This document shows, one piece after another, positions 41,914 through 51,371 of a stretch of 64,000 nt of DNA. Below the pieces are notes generated by a model. That model was not told where the DNA came from. It worked only from the letters and a program-made list of their open reading frames with translations, and ran no database searches. Numbering within the stretch: position 1 is the stretch's first letter; every line of letters begins with the position of its first letter. A program made the translations under genes and the position numbers. This DNA comes from Porticoccus litoralis. GTDB taxonomy: Bacteria; Pseudomonadota; Gammaproteobacteria; Pseudomonadales; Porticoccaceae. Location: NCBI RefSeq assembly GCF_030676955.1, contig NZ_JAUUUU010000006.1, positions 62,001 to 126,000 on the forward strand, in the 5' to 3' direction.

Positions 41914-42483
41914 ATGTTGGAACCGAGACAAACTGTGAATATTGCCGACTGCTACACCCAAATCCTTGAGTCCATTGGCGAGGACGTATCACGTCCGGGA
42001 CTGGTAGACACCCCTCAACGCGCCGCCAAAGCATTTGAGTTTATGACCAAAGGTTATCACCAGAAATTGGAAGACGTTATCAACGGCGCCCTCTTCCCAT
42101 CTGACGCCAATGAAATGGTGATCGTGAAAGACATCGAGCTCTATTCCTTGTGTGAGCACCACCTACTGCCATTTATTGGTAAATGTCATGTCGCTTATAT
42201 TCCGGACGGCGTTGTTCTCGGTCTGTCCAAAGTTGCCCGCATTGTCGACATGTTTGCCCGCCGCTTGCAGATTCAGGAAGCGTTGGTCACGCAAATTGCG
42301 AATACCATTGAGTCCGTCACCGGCGCCCAGGGCGTGGCCGTCATCATTGAAGCCAAACACATGTGCATGATGATGCGCGGCGTGGAAAAACAGAATTCCC
42401 TGATGAAGACCTCGGCCATGGTGGGGGTATTCCGGGAAAATCAGGCTACACGCAATGAATTCCTGTCGCTTATTGGTTGCTGA
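41914..42483 (+). CDS. folE: GTP cyclohydrolase I
   Basis: A 189-residue enzyme forming 7,8-dihydroneopterin triphosphate from GTP, the first step of pterin and folate synthesis. The zinc ligands are C80 and H83 (SLCEHHLLPF) and C151 (KHMCMMMRG), with the same 71-residue spacing as in E. coli FolE. It is therefore the zinc-dependent type IA form. Start ATG 41914; a GTG at 41935 would shorten it by seven residues. Convergent with sixA. Confidence 0.96.
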   Translation: MLEPRQTVNIADCYTQILESIGEDVSRPGLVDTPQRAAKAFEFMTKGYHQKLEDVINGALFPSDANEMVIVKDIELYSLCEHHLLPFIGKCHVAYIPDGVVLGLSKVARIVDMFARRLQIQEALVTQIANTIESVTGAQGVAVIIEAKHMCMMMRGVEKQNSLMKTSAMVGVFRENQATRNEFLSLIGC

Positions 42484-42495
42484 ACACGGATCTAC

Positions 42496-42954
42496 TCAGG
42501 GTTGGGTGAGCCACCGCAGCTCTGCAGCACCTCGCCCGAAAGCAATAGCATCGAGACAAGCCAGGCTACTCGTGGTCATGGACCAACCGAGTCCTGGCCG
42601 GTCAGTGAGATATTCCAGCATCTTGCCAATCAAGGGCTGATGGCTCAGCAGTAAAAGAGAGGGAACCCGGAGCTTGTCCACACAAGCCTCTACCGCGGAT
42701 AAGCGGGCTTCTGAACGCAGCACATCCTCAAACAGCAAATCACCCTGGTAAGACAGCGTTTCCTGCACAACACTGAGCGTTTGCCGGGCGCGTAGAACCG
42801 GGCTGCAAAGTATCAGGTCGAGGCTCTGTAAGTCGTCCAAATGTTGCTCGAGAACAGCTCTGGTCCCGTCATGCCCGTGTTGTGACAACGCCCTTTCACC
42901 ACGGACCTGGTCATAGGGAGCGTCACCGTGACGCAACAGGTAAATCAGCACCAC
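42496..42954 (-). CDS. sixA: Phosphohistidine phosphatase SixA
   Basis: A 152-residue histidine-phosphatase-superfamily protein. Catalytic LLRHGDA with H9, the second LILCSPVLRARQT block and LLSHQP complete the active site. SixA removes phosphate from histidine phosphocarriers such as ArcB or PTS-Ntr proteins in E. coli. The start is GTG at 42954, overlapping the DUF4389 stop by one base. It is the last gene of the gpsA-DUF4389-sixA group. Confidence 0.92.
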   Translation of the reverse strand: MVLIYLLRHGDAPYDQVRGERALSQHGHDGTRAVLEQHLDDLQSLDLILCSPVLRARQTLSVVQETLSYQGDLLFEDVLRSEARLSAVEACVDKLRVPSLLLLSHQPLIGKMLEYLTDRPGLGWSMTTSSLACLDAIAFGRGAAELRWLTQP

Positions 42955-43382
42955 TAGGCCTTGGGGTTATCCTCGGGATTATCCTTTTCTCCCTCAGAAG
43001 GCGTGATAAACGAAGGCACATCTTCAGAGCTACTGACAGAGGTTGTCGTAGGTTTTACATCTTCCCTGCTTCTCCCGGGCTCTTGAGGCTCAATAACCTG
43101 CGTCTCCGGCCAATCTGTAAACGGATAGGGTTTCTCGTCACTGTTATAGGTCAGAAATAGAAAAGCCTGTAACGCCCACTTGGACACACCCTGCCCTAGC
43201 TCCAGCAGTGACGTGTTCGGTTTGGCCGTCACAAGGACAAAAACAAACTGCAGCACAGCGACCGCGAGAATAACCAGCCGTGCCAGCACCAGCAACAGAG
43301 CAAACAGGATCATGTAGAGCAGTCGCATCCAGGTATCGGGATTTAACAGGTTCGCTTTTGTTTCGTCATTCATGGCATTCAC
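42954..43382 (-). CDS. DUF4389 family membrane protein
   Basis: A 142-residue protein with two hydrophobic stretches (about 19-50 and a second around 65-80, ALQAFLFLTYNSD), followed by an acidic Pro/Ser/Glu-rich tail. The block LLELGQGVSKWALQAFLFLTY is typical of DUF4389. Function unknown; family members are often encoded beside gpsA. It overlaps gpsA in ATGA and sixA by one base, so all three are likely translated in series. Confidence 0.8.
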   Translation of the reverse strand: MNAMNDETKANLLNPDTWMRLLYMILFALLLVLARLVILAVAVLQFVFVLVTAKPNTSLLELGQGVSKWALQAFLFLTYNSDEKPYPFTDWPETQVIEPQEPGRSREDVKPTTTSVSSSEDVPSFITPSEGEKDNPEDNPKA

Positions 43383-44395
43383 TCCGCAAAAAATTCCACA
43401 TCGGTACTCTGTTCTGCCAACATCAAACTACTCAGTACTTCGCTGACTGGCCGCTGGTTGAACATAGTTTCATACAGTGCACTGACCAACGGCATGTAGA
43501 TACCCAGCTGCTCGGCTTCTTCCTTGATAATCCGGGTGGTATTGATGCCTTCAGCAACCTGACCGACCTTCGCCACAGCTGCCTCCAGCCCCAGGCCTTC
43601 ACCAAGGGCATAACCCACCTGAAAATTACGACTGAGTGGCGATGTGCAGGTAACAAACAAATCACCAACACCACTGAGGCCAAGAAAGGTCATGGGATTG
43701 GCACCCAGTTTAGCGGCGAAACGGCTCATTTCAGCCAGGCTACGGGTAATCAGCACGCTGATGGTGTTTTGGCCCATATGCATTGCTGCGGCCATGCCCG
43801 CGGCAATCGCGTAGATATTTTTTAAGGCCCCCGCCAGCTCAACGCCAAAACGGTCCCGATTGGCGTAAACACGAAAATATCGGGATCCCAACAAACATTG
43901 AACAGTTTTACACAGTTCACTGTCATCACTGGCGATAACCGTGGCGGTGATGGCCTTTTTAGCGATTTCCTTGGCCAGGTTAGGGCCGCTGATGACCCCT
44001 ACCCTAACTTGGGGCAGCTCCTCCTCCAGAATTTCACTCATCAGCTTGAAGGTGTTGGCTTCAATACCCTTGGCGGTACTGATCGCTATGGTCCCCGGGG
44101 GAAGAAAAGGTTTTGCCTGATGGGCGATATCACGGAATGCCTTGCTGGGTACGGAAAAAAAGACGACCTGACAACTTTGTAGTGTCTGTTCCAGGTCACT
44201 TGAGAATTTCAGATTGTCATCCAGCCGGTAACCCGGCATGTAATTGACATTTTCATGCAGCCGGGCGCACTGTTCAACGTTGTCCCTGTCACGCATCCAC
44301 AGGGTGACGTCATGACCGTTGGCTGAAATCATATTGGCGATGGCAGTACCAAAACTGCCACCGCCAAGAACGGCTATTTTTGTTACTGTTGCCAT
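43379..44395 (-). CDS. gpsA: Glycerol-3-phosphate dehydrogenase [NAD(P)+]
   Basis: A 338-residue cytosolic enzyme reducing dihydroxyacetone phosphate to sn-glycerol-3-phosphate for phospholipid synthesis. The NAD-binding loop IAVLGGGSFGTAIA is at 7-20. The catalytic lysine segment (GVELAGALKNIYAIAAG) and the C-terminal GLSGVGDLFVTC are conserved. ATG 44395 gives the E. coli length (339). It begins an ATGA-coupled operon with DUF4389 and sixA. Confidence 0.96.
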   Translation of the reverse strand: MATVTKIAVLGGGSFGTAIANMISANGHDVTLWMRDRDNVEQCARLHENVNYMPGYRLDDNLKFSSDLEQTLQSCQVVFFSVPSKAFRDIAHQAKPFLPPGTIAISTAKGIEANTFKLMSEILEEELPQVRVGVISGPNLAKEIAKKAITATVIASDDSELCKTVQCLLGSRYFRVYANRDRFGVELAGALKNIYAIAAGMAAAMHMGQNTISVLITRSLAEMSRFAAKLGANPMTFLGLSGVGDLFVTCTSPLSRNFQVGYALGEGLGLEAAVAKVGQVAEGINTTRIIKEEAEQLGIYMPLVSALYETMFNQRPVSEVLSSLMLAEQSTDVEFFAE

Positions 44396-44451
44396 GTATC
44401 TACTTCGCGGTGAATCACCCAAAGATTATAGGTTGAATCACCGCCAGGAAG

Positions 44452-46341
44452 CTACGCGGCACCTTCAAACAACAGCTGGTTAAGTCGTTTCACAAATAAA
44501 GCTGGGTTTTCCAGTTGTTCACCCGCCGAAAGAACAGCCTGGTCATAAAGCAAACCTGTCAATTCAGCAGAGCGCTGTTCATCACTCTCACTCCCCAACT
44601 GACGAACCAGCGGATGCGAAGCATTAATTTCAAGTACAGGCTTGTCGACAGGCATTTTCTGACCAGCAGCTTCCATCATCTTTCTCATGTGGGGGCTCAG
44701 GGCATCTTCCGCATAAACCAGGCAGGCTGGGGAGTCTGTAAGACGACGCGTCTCCCTAACGCTCTCCACCTTATCCTTCAGGAGGTTGCTGATTTTCTCA
44801 ATAGCCTCTGTTGACGAAGAGTCATTTTTATCGGCTTTGTCTTCAGTGTCGGCAAACAGGCTCTCCTCAAGCTCACCCTTGGTAATATCTTTCAGTTCTT
44901 TGCCTTCAAACTCAGCGACATGGGCGATGGTCCACTCGTCAAGACGGTCAGTCAGCAACAGGACCTCAATATCATTCTTACGGAAAGCCTCCAGATAGGC
45001 ACTGTTGCGGGCACTGGTCAGATTGTCTGCCACCAGGAAATAAATTTTTTCCTGGCCATCTTTCATCCGCGAGACGTAATCCGCCAGGGAATCTGTCGCT
45101 TCATCACCCTCGGTTTTGGTGGTGACGAAACGGAACAGACCGGCAATGCGTTCCTTGTTGGCGAAATCTTCAGCGGGCCCTTCTTTCAACACGGCGCCAA
45201 ATTCGCGCCAGAAAGTACGGTAGTCGTCAGACGATTCCTTAGCCATTTTTTCCAGCATATCAAGGATACGCTTCACCAGCGCAGAGCGGATGCTATCCAC
45301 TGCGGGGCTGTGTTGCAGAATTTCCCTGGACACATTCAACGGCAGGTCGTTTGAGTCCAGCACACCGCGAATGAAACGCAGGTAGGAAGGCAGGAATTGT
45401 GAGGCATCATCCATAATGAATGTGCGCTGAATGTACAGTTTCAGACCCCTGGAGACTTCGCGGTTGTAAAGGTCAACCGGCGCATGGCCTGGCACATATA
45501 GCAGACTAGTGTAGTCGAGCTTGCCTTCTACGCGGTTGTGACTCCACGCCAGGGGTGTCACAAAGTCATGGCAGATATGTTTGTAAAATTCCTGGTATTC
45601 ATCATCCTTGATCTCACTGCGTGGGCGTGTCCAAAGTGCCGTCGCGTTATTGATTGTGTCGTAGTCGTAGGTCGGCTCATCGGAGTCTTTATCCTGCTCA
45701 TCCGCACGTTTGCGAAGCGCCACGGGAATACCGATGTGATCAGAATATTTTTTTACGATGCTGCGAACTCTCAATTCGCTGGCAAATTCCAGTGCGTCGT
45801 CCTTGAGATACAAGGTGATGGTTGTGCCACGATCCTGCTTTTCAATATCTTCGATGGTGTATTCGGCCTCGCCTTCACAAGTCCAGCGCACGGCCTGGTC
45901 AGCAGCCGCTCCCGCACGGCGGGTTTCCACCACCACTTTATCGGCAACGATAAATGCCGAGTAAAAACCCACACCAAATTGACCAATCAGCTGTGCATCT
46001 TTTTTCTGATCCCCAGACAAACCCTGCAGGAACTGTGATGTGCCGGACTTGGCGATGGTCCCCAGGTTCTCGACAACCTCCTCCTTGGACATACCCACAC
46101 CGTTATCGTGGATGGTAACGATGCCGTCATCCGGGTTGAGGTCGATGCGGATACGCAGGTCACTGTCATTGTCATACAGCGAGGCATCAGCCAGGGCTTC
46201 AAAACGAAGTTTATCAGCCGCATCCGACGCATTGGATATCAGTTCACGAAGAAAGATTTCACGATTGCTGTAAAGCGAATGAATCATTAAGTGAAGCAAT
46301 TGCTTGGCTTCAGTTTGGAAACCGTGGGTCTCGACTGTCAT
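44452..46341 (-). CDS. htpG: Hsp90 chaperone HtpG
   Basis: A 629-residue cytosolic ATP-dependent chaperone (E. coli 624). The N-terminal GHKL ATPase motifs are FLRELISNASDAADK (about 33-47), DNGVGM near 81 and QFGVGFYSAF near 123. The middle and C-terminal dimer domains follow. ATG 46341 gives MTVETHGFQTE; an upstream codon at 46350 is also open. A heat-shock promoter lies upstream. Confidence 0.97.
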   Translation of the reverse strand: MTVETHGFQTEAKQLLHLMIHSLYSNREIFLRELISNASDAADKLRFEALADASLYDNDSDLRIRIDLNPDDGIVTIHDNGVGMSKEEVVENLGTIAKSGTSQFLQGLSGDQKKDAQLIGQFGVGFYSAFIVADKVVVETRRAGAAADQAVRWTCEGEAEYTIEDIEKQDRGTTITLYLKDDALEFASELRVRSIVKKYSDHIGIPVALRKRADEQDKDSDEPTYDYDTINNATALWTRPRSEIKDDEYQEFYKHICHDFVTPLAWSHNRVEGKLDYTSLLYVPGHAPVDLYNREVSRGLKLYIQRTFIMDDASQFLPSYLRFIRGVLDSNDLPLNVSREILQHSPAVDSIRSALVKRILDMLEKMAKESSDDYRTFWREFGAVLKEGPAEDFANKERIAGLFRFVTTKTEGDEATDSLADYVSRMKDGQEKIYFLVADNLTSARNSAYLEAFRKNDIEVLLLTDRLDEWTIAHVAEFEGKELKDITKGELEESLFADTEDKADKNDSSSTEAIEKISNLLKDKVESVRETRRLTDSPACLVYAEDALSPHMRKMMEAAGQKMPVDKPVLEINASHPLVRQLGSESDEQRSAELTGLLYDQAVLSAGEQLENPALFVKRLNQLLFEGAA

Positions 46342-46387
46342 GGCTATCAATGTCTCCCTTATCTGTGTTTATTAGGATGAAACAAAG

Positions 46388-46413
46388 GTGGGGACAAGTA
46401 CGCCAAATTCAAG
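46388..46413 (-). promoter_or_regulatory. Sigma-32 heat-shock promoter of htpG
   Basis: On the minus strand CTTGAAT (46413-46407), a 13-base spacer and CCCCAC (46393-46388) match the sigma-32 consensus CTTGAAA-N11-16-CCCCAT with one mismatch in each element. The transcript would start near 46380, about 40 bases before htpG. Confidence 0.85.
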
Positions 46414-46467
46414 CTCAAAGGTAAAAAAAGTACGCCAGCCCCATCAGCTGATCTACTCCATAATCAA

Positions 46468-46494
46468 AAAAGGCGGCCCGGAGGCCGCCTTTTT
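46468..46494 (-). terminator. Terminator after sucD
   Basis: The perfect stem GGCGGCC (46472-46478) / GGCCGCC (46483-46489), loop CGGA, is flanked by As and Ts on both sides. It ends the TCA operon on the minus strand. Confidence 0.92.
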
Positions 46495-46512
46495 TCGATG
46501 ACACCAGCCAGA

Positions 46513-47385
46513 TTACCAGCCAGTGATTTCCTTCAGGCCATCACCAATGTCTGCAAGACTGCGAACAGTCTTCACACCAGCATCTTCCAGGGCCTTAAAT
46601 TTATCATCAGCAGTACCCTTGCCACCGGCAATGATGGCACCAGCGTGACCCATGCGTTTGCCTGCAGGTGCCGTAACACCAGCGATATAGGAAACTACAG
46701 GCTTAGTGACATTTGCCTTGATGTAAGCCGCAGCTTCTTCTTCAGCGGTACCACCAATTTCACCAATCATCACAATGGCTTCTGTCGCAGGGTCTTTCTC
46801 GAACATCGCCAGGATGTCGATAAAGTTAGAGCCGGGAATCGGGTCACCACCAATACCGACACAAGTAGACTGACCAAAGCCGTAGTCCGTAGTTTGTTTC
46901 ACGGCCTCGTAAGTCAGAGTTCCGGAGCGGGAAACAATGCCGACCTTACCTGGCAGGTGGATATGACCGGGCATAATGCCGATCTTACACTCACCGGGAG
47001 TGATCACACCCGGACAGTTGGGGCCAATCAGGCGCACGCCAAGCTCATCGCATTTGACCTTACACTCCAGCATATCCAGAGTCGGAATACCTTCTGTAAT
47101 GCAGACAATCAACTTAATACCAGCATTGGCCGCTTCCAAAATCGAGTCCTTACAGAATGGTGCAGGCACATAGATCACTGAAGCTTCGGCGCCGGTTTCG
47201 GCAACGGCATCAGCGACTGTGTTGAAGACAGGAAGGCCGAGGTGCGTCGTACCACCCTTACCGGGGGTAACGCCACCCACCATCTGCGTGCCATATTCAA
47301 TGGCCTGCTCGGTGTGGAATGTGCCCTGTCCGCCAGTAATACCCTGGCAGATAACTTTGGTTGATTTGTTGATAAGGATAGACAT
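46513..47385 (-). CDS. sucD: Succinyl-CoA synthetase alpha subunit
   Basis: A 290-residue subunit that carries the phosphohistidine: H247 in KRMGHAGAIIAGGKG. The CoA-binding loop at the start is CQGITGGQGTFHT. With SucC it converts succinyl-CoA to succinate with formation of ATP or GTP. It starts directly at the sucC stop (shared base at 47385). Confidence 0.97.
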   Translation of the reverse strand: MSILINKSTKVICQGITGGQGTFHTEQAIEYGTQMVGGVTPGKGGTTHLGLPVFNTVADAVAETGAEASVIYVPAPFCKDSILEAANAGIKLIVCITEGIPTLDMLECKVKCDELGVRLIGPNCPGVITPGECKIGIMPGHIHLPGKVGIVSRSGTLTYEAVKQTTDYGFGQSTCVGIGGDPIPGSNFIDILAMFEKDPATEAIVMIGEIGGTAEEEAAAYIKANVTKPVVSYIAGVTAPAGKRMGHAGAIIAGGKGTADDKFKALEDAGVKTVRSLADIGDGLKEITGW

Positions 47386-48554
47386 TACTGGTTGCCCTCC
47401 GCTGCTTTTACCACTTGCTGGGCTGCATCAGTCAGGCTGGTTGCGGCGATGATGTTCAAACCGCTATCTGCCAGAATTTTTGAGCCCAGTTCAGCGTTGT
47501 TACCTTCAAGGCGGACCACAACCGGTACTTTTACGCCCACTTCTTCTACTGCGCCCATCACACCTTCAGCGATCAGATCACAGCGCACGATGCCGCCAAA
47601 AATATTGATCAGTACCGCTTGAACTTTCTCGTCTGAAAGAATGATCTTGAATGCTTCAACAACACGCTCTTTCGTCGCACCACCGCCCACATCGAGGAAG
47701 TTGGCTGGTTGACCGCCGTGGAGTTTGACAATATCCATGGTGCCCATGGCCAGACCAGCGCCATTGACCATACAGCCAATATTGCCATCGAGGGCCACGT
47801 AGTTCAGATCCCATTTCGCAGCGTGTGCTTCACGGGCGTCATCCTGAGATGGATCGTGCATATCCTGCAGCTTGCGCTGACGATACATGGCATTCCCGTC
47901 AATATTGATCTTTCCGTCCAGGCAGTGGAGGTTGCCTTCATCGGTAATAACCAGAGGGTTAATTTCCAGCAAGGCCAAGTCGTAATCCTGGAACAATTTT
48001 GCCAGTCCCAGGAACAGTTTGGTGAACTGCTTGATTTGATCGGAGTTCAGTCCCAGCTGGAAACCCAGTTCACGTGCCTGGTAGGGTTGTGCTCCGGTCA
48101 GAGGGTCGATAACAGCCTTGAGAATTTTTTCTGGTGTTTCTTCAGCCACCTTCTCAATCTCAACGCCACCTTCAGTAGAGGCCATAAATACGATGCGACG
48201 GGTAGATCGATCGATAACAGCACCCAGATACAGTTCCTGAGCAATATTGGTACATGACTCAACCAGAATGCGACTGACGGGCTGTCCGTTAGCATCTGTC
48301 TGGTAGGTCACCAAACGATTGCCCAGCCACTGGCGTGCAAATTCTTCAATTTCCGCCTTTGAGGTGACCAGTTTGACGCCACCTGCCTTGCCGCGACCAC
48401 CGGCATGCACCTGGGCTTTAACAACCCAGCGATCGCCGCCGATGATATCGGCCGCAGCAACAGCCTCGTGCACGGTTTCCGCCGCTACACCCTGCGACAC
48501 CGGAAGGCCGTACTCAGCAAAAAGCTGCTTTGCCTGATATTCGTGTAGGTTCAT
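47385..48554 (-). CDS. sucC: Succinyl-CoA synthetase beta subunit
   Basis: A 389-residue ATP-grasp subunit. N-terminal MNLHEYQAKQLFAEYGLPVS, ATP-grasp VKAQVHAGGRGKAGGVKL, and LLEINPLVI with the Mg-binding Glu/Asn. The Gly/Ala-rich FGGIVRCDLIAEGV block contacts the alpha subunit. Only 36 bases separate its ATG from the upstream lpd terminator T-run, so it seems to depend on read-through or a promoter inside lpd. Confidence 0.97.
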   Translation of the reverse strand: MNLHEYQAKQLFAEYGLPVSQGVAAETVHEAVAAADIIGGDRWVVKAQVHAGGRGKAGGVKLVTSKAEIEEFARQWLGNRLVTYQTDANGQPVSRILVESCTNIAQELYLGAVIDRSTRRIVFMASTEGGVEIEKVAEETPEKILKAVIDPLTGAQPYQARELGFQLGLNSDQIKQFTKLFLGLAKLFQDYDLALLEINPLVITDEGNLHCLDGKINIDGNAMYRQRKLQDMHDPSQDDAREAHAAKWDLNYVALDGNIGCMVNGAGLAMGTMDIVKLHGGQPANFLDVGGGATKERVVEAFKIILSDEKVQAVLINIFGGIVRCDLIAEGVMGAVEEVGVKVPVVVRLEGNNAELGSKILADSGLNIIAATSLTDAAQQVVKAAEGNQ

Positions 48555-48590
48555 ACTCTAAATCCCCGTAGCTGCTTTCATTGGATGGAT

Positions 48591-48626
48591 AAAAAAACTC
48601 CGCAGGCCAGCTGTACCCGCGGAGTT
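48591..48626 (-). terminator. Terminator-like hairpin between lpd and sucC
   Basis: On the minus strand AACTCCGC/GCGGAGTT (plus 48596-48603 and 48619-48626) with a structured 15-base loop is followed by seven Ts. It is complete enough to act as an attenuating terminator inside the operon. Confidence 0.75.
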
Positions 48627-48638
48627 CATAAGACACTG

Positions 48639-50081
48639 TTACTTGCGCTTTTTGCGATTTGGAATGTGGATCGCGTGGCCATTAACCGCCAGTGCGGCTT
48701 CATGGACTGCTTCCGACAAGGTCGGATGACCAAATACAGTCATACCGATATCTTCAGCGCTGGAACCAAATTCCATGGCAATTGCGACCTGTTGGACCAG
48801 GTCAGCCGCACTGGGGCCAACGATGTGACAACCCAGAATGCGGTCAGTCTCAGCATGGGCGATCATTTTCACCATACCTTCGGTTTCATCCGCTGCGAGT
48901 GCTCGGCCACTGGCAATGAATGGGAAAATACCAACGTTATAGTGTTCCCCCGCCTGTTTCAGCTGCTCTTCTGTCTTGCCAACAGCCGCAATTTCAGGGT
49001 GGGTGTAAATAACGTTAGGAATAATATCGTAGTTCATCTGTGTCTTCTGGCCGGCGATACGCTCTGCAACCATGACGCCCTCTTCTGAGCCTTTGTGGGC
49101 AAGCATTGGGCCACGTACCACATCACCAACAGCCCAGACACCCGGCGCATTGGTTGCGCATTGTTCGTTGACAAAGATAAAGCCGCGCTCATCGAGATTT
49201 ACACCACTGTCTGGAGCCAGCAGGCCCTCGGTGTAGGGACGACGTCCCACACAGACAATCAGCTTGTCAAACGTTTCCTGTGCTTCCTCGCCCTCACTGT
49301 TCTGGTATGTGACGACCACTTCCTTGCCCTTCACCTCACTGCCCGTTACACGGCAACTGAGACGGATATCCAGCCCCTGTTTGGTGAAGATCTTTTGGGA
49401 CTCTTTGGCAATTTGCTGGTCCATAATGGACAGAAAATCTGACATAGCTTCGAGCAGTACCACGTTACTGCCAAGGCGGTTCCAGACACTGCCAAGCTCC
49501 AGGCCAATAACGCCTGCGCCAATTACGCCGAGCCGCTTGGGCACTTCTGTCAGCTCCAGCGCACCGGTGGAATCAATGATGGTCTTGCCATCAATAGGTG
49601 CAACGGGGATATTGATTGGCTGAGAGCCAGTGGCAATGATCACATTATCCGCTGACAAAACTTGGGTTTTACCATCGTGATCCGTGAACTCGACCTGGCG
49701 ACCTGCCAGTAGCTTTCCAGTGCCAAACAGAGACGTCACACCATTGCTTTTAAACAACCCAGCGATGCCACCGGTGAGTTGTTCAACGATTTTTGCCTTC
49801 CGGCCAATCATCCCTTTAACGTCGATACCCACTTTTCCGGTGGCGATACCATGGGTGGACAATGACGTTTTTGTTTCATGATATTTATAGGAACTGTCCA
49901 ACAGCGCTTTTGACGGGATACAGCCCACATTCAGACAGGTGCCGCCATTAACACCCTGCCCTTTACTGTTCTGCCACTTCTCAATACAGGCCGTCTTCAA
50001 GCCAAGCTGGGCCGCTCTGATCGCTGCCACATAACCGGCAGGACCGGAGCCAATCACAATCACATCATATTTATCGGACAT
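48639..50081 (-). CDS. lpd: Dihydrolipoamide dehydrogenase (E3)
   Basis: A 480-residue FAD-dependent disulfide reductase. N-terminal FAD motif VIVIGSGPAGYVAA (7-20), redox disulfide C49/C54 in GGTCLNVGCIPSK, and the C-terminal His-Glu active pair in GHPTLSEAVHEAAL. It reoxidises the lipoyl groups of SucB. ATG 50081 (MSDKYDV) was chosen over the GTG one codon upstream. Its position inside the suc operon suggests a dedicated 2-oxoglutarate dehydrogenase E3. Confidence 0.97.
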   Translation of the reverse strand: MSDKYDVIVIGSGPAGYVAAIRAAQLGLKTACIEKWQNSKGQGVNGGTCLNVGCIPSKALLDSSYKYHETKTSLSTHGIATGKVGIDVKGMIGRKAKIVEQLTGGIAGLFKSNGVTSLFGTGKLLAGRQVEFTDHDGKTQVLSADNVIIATGSQPINIPVAPIDGKTIIDSTGALELTEVPKRLGVIGAGVIGLELGSVWNRLGSNVVLLEAMSDFLSIMDQQIAKESQKIFTKQGLDIRLSCRVTGSEVKGKEVVVTYQNSEGEEAQETFDKLIVCVGRRPYTEGLLAPDSGVNLDERGFIFVNEQCATNAPGVWAVGDVVRGPMLAHKGSEEGVMVAERIAGQKTQMNYDIIPNVIYTHPEIAAVGKTEEQLKQAGEHYNVGIFPFIASGRALAADETEGMVKMIAHAETDRILGCHIVGPSAADLVQQVAIAMEFGSSAEDIGMTVFGHPTLSEAVHEAALAVNGHAIHIPNRKKRK

Positions 50082-50113
50082 CACTTATCCTAATAATTTC
50101 AATAAATTAGTAA

Positions 50114-51331
50114 TTAAATTTCAAGTAGAATCTTAGCGGGATTCTCAATCATTTCCTTGATGGCCACGAGGAACTGAACTGCTTCTTTACCATCGATCAA
50201 GCGGTGATCGTAGGAAAGCGCCAGATACATCATCGGCCGTACGACAACTTGGCCATTCTCCGCTACCGGACGCTCCTGGATTTTGTGCATACCCAAAATG
50301 GCCGTCTGTGGCGGATTGAGAATTGGCGTCGAAAGCAGAGAACCAAATACGCCTCCATTGGTGATGGTAAATGTGCCGCCAGTCATGTCTTCAATTGTTA
50401 GCTTGCCGTCACGGGCCTTGCCACCAAACTCGGCGATGGTGCTCTCGATCTCCGCGATACCCATATTATCAGCGTCGCGAAGTACCGGAACCACTAGACC
50501 TTTGTCGGTGGAAACAGCAACACCAACATCTTGATAACCATGGTAAACAATATCATTTCCATCAATAGAAGCGTTTACTGAAGGGAAACGTTTCAGTGCT
50601 TCGGTGGCCGCTTTCACAAAGAAACCCATAAAGCCGAGGCGTGTGCCATTGTGGACCTTGGTAAAGGTGTCCTTGAATTCAGAACGCAGGGCCATAATGC
50701 GATGCATGTCCACTTCATTGAACGTGGTCAGCATGGCAGTTGTCTGGGTAACCTGAAGTAAACGGTCTGCAATTCTAGAGCGCATACGTGTCATGGGCAC
50801 ACGCTTCTCAACACGCTCACCAGCTGCTACTGCAACTGCTTCCTGTACTGGCTGTGCGGGCGCTGGCGCAGCAGGTGGCGTGCTGGGAACTGCTGGAGCC
50901 TGCCAACCTACGACATCTTCTTTGGTAATGCGGCCGTCTTTACCCGTACCGGTAACTTGCTGCAGGTCAATGCCCTTCTCTTCAGCAAGTTTGCGCGCTG
51001 CGGGGCTGGCGATGGTGTCACCGCCAGCCTCATCATCTGTCGATGCTTCTTCAGCTGCGGCTGCCGGCGCAGCAGCCGAAGCGGACTCAACAGCTCCAGC
51101 CACTACCTTGGCAATGACTTCATTGCTGAGAACCACATCGCCCTCACCCTTGAACACTTCCTGCAAAGTGCCATCGGCAGGGGCTACCACTTCCAGCACC
51201 ACCTTATCGGTCTCGATATCTACGAGCAGTTCATCCCGAACTACGGTATCACCGGGTTGTTTATGCCATGTAGCAATATTCCCTTCCTGAACAGATTCGG
51301 GGAATGTAGGCGCCTTAATTTCAATGCTCAT
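50114..51331 (-). CDS. sucB: 2-Oxoglutarate dehydrogenase E2 (dihydrolipoyl succinyltransferase)
   Basis: A 405-residue core subunit. One lipoyl domain with the modified K43 (ETDKVVLEV), an Ala/Pro-rich linker (about 80-100), the peripheral subunit-binding domain (ASPAARKLAEEKGIDL...GRITKEDV), a second Pro/Ala linker, then the catalytic domain ending in SYDHRLIDGKEAVQF with the active His. It transfers succinyl groups to CoA. Confidence 0.97.
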   Translation of the reverse strand: MSIEIKAPTFPESVQEGNIATWHKQPGDTVVRDELLVDIETDKVVLEVVAPADGTLQEVFKGEGDVVLSNEVIAKVVAGAVESASAAAPAAAAEEASTDDEAGGDTIASPAARKLAEEKGIDLQQVTGTGKDGRITKEDVVGWQAPAVPSTPPAAPAPAQPVQEAVAVAAGERVEKRVPMTRMRSRIADRLLQVTQTTAMLTTFNEVDMHRIMALRSEFKDTFTKVHNGTRLGFMGFFVKAATEALKRFPSVNASIDGNDIVYHGYQDVGVAVSTDKGLVVPVLRDADNMGIAEIESTIAEFGGKARDGKLTIEDMTGGTFTITNGGVFGSLLSTPILNPPQTAILGMHKIQERPVAENGQVVVRPMMYLALSYDHRLIDGKEAVQFLVAIKEMIENPAKILLEI

Positions 51332-51371
51332 TTTTTATCATTTCCTTGGTCGAGGATGGCCCTCTGGCCAC

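Noticed and set aside
46498..47181. 227-codon open frame antisense to sucD
   Set aside because: It begins in the terminator region and runs against a complete SucD; it is a shadow of codon bias.
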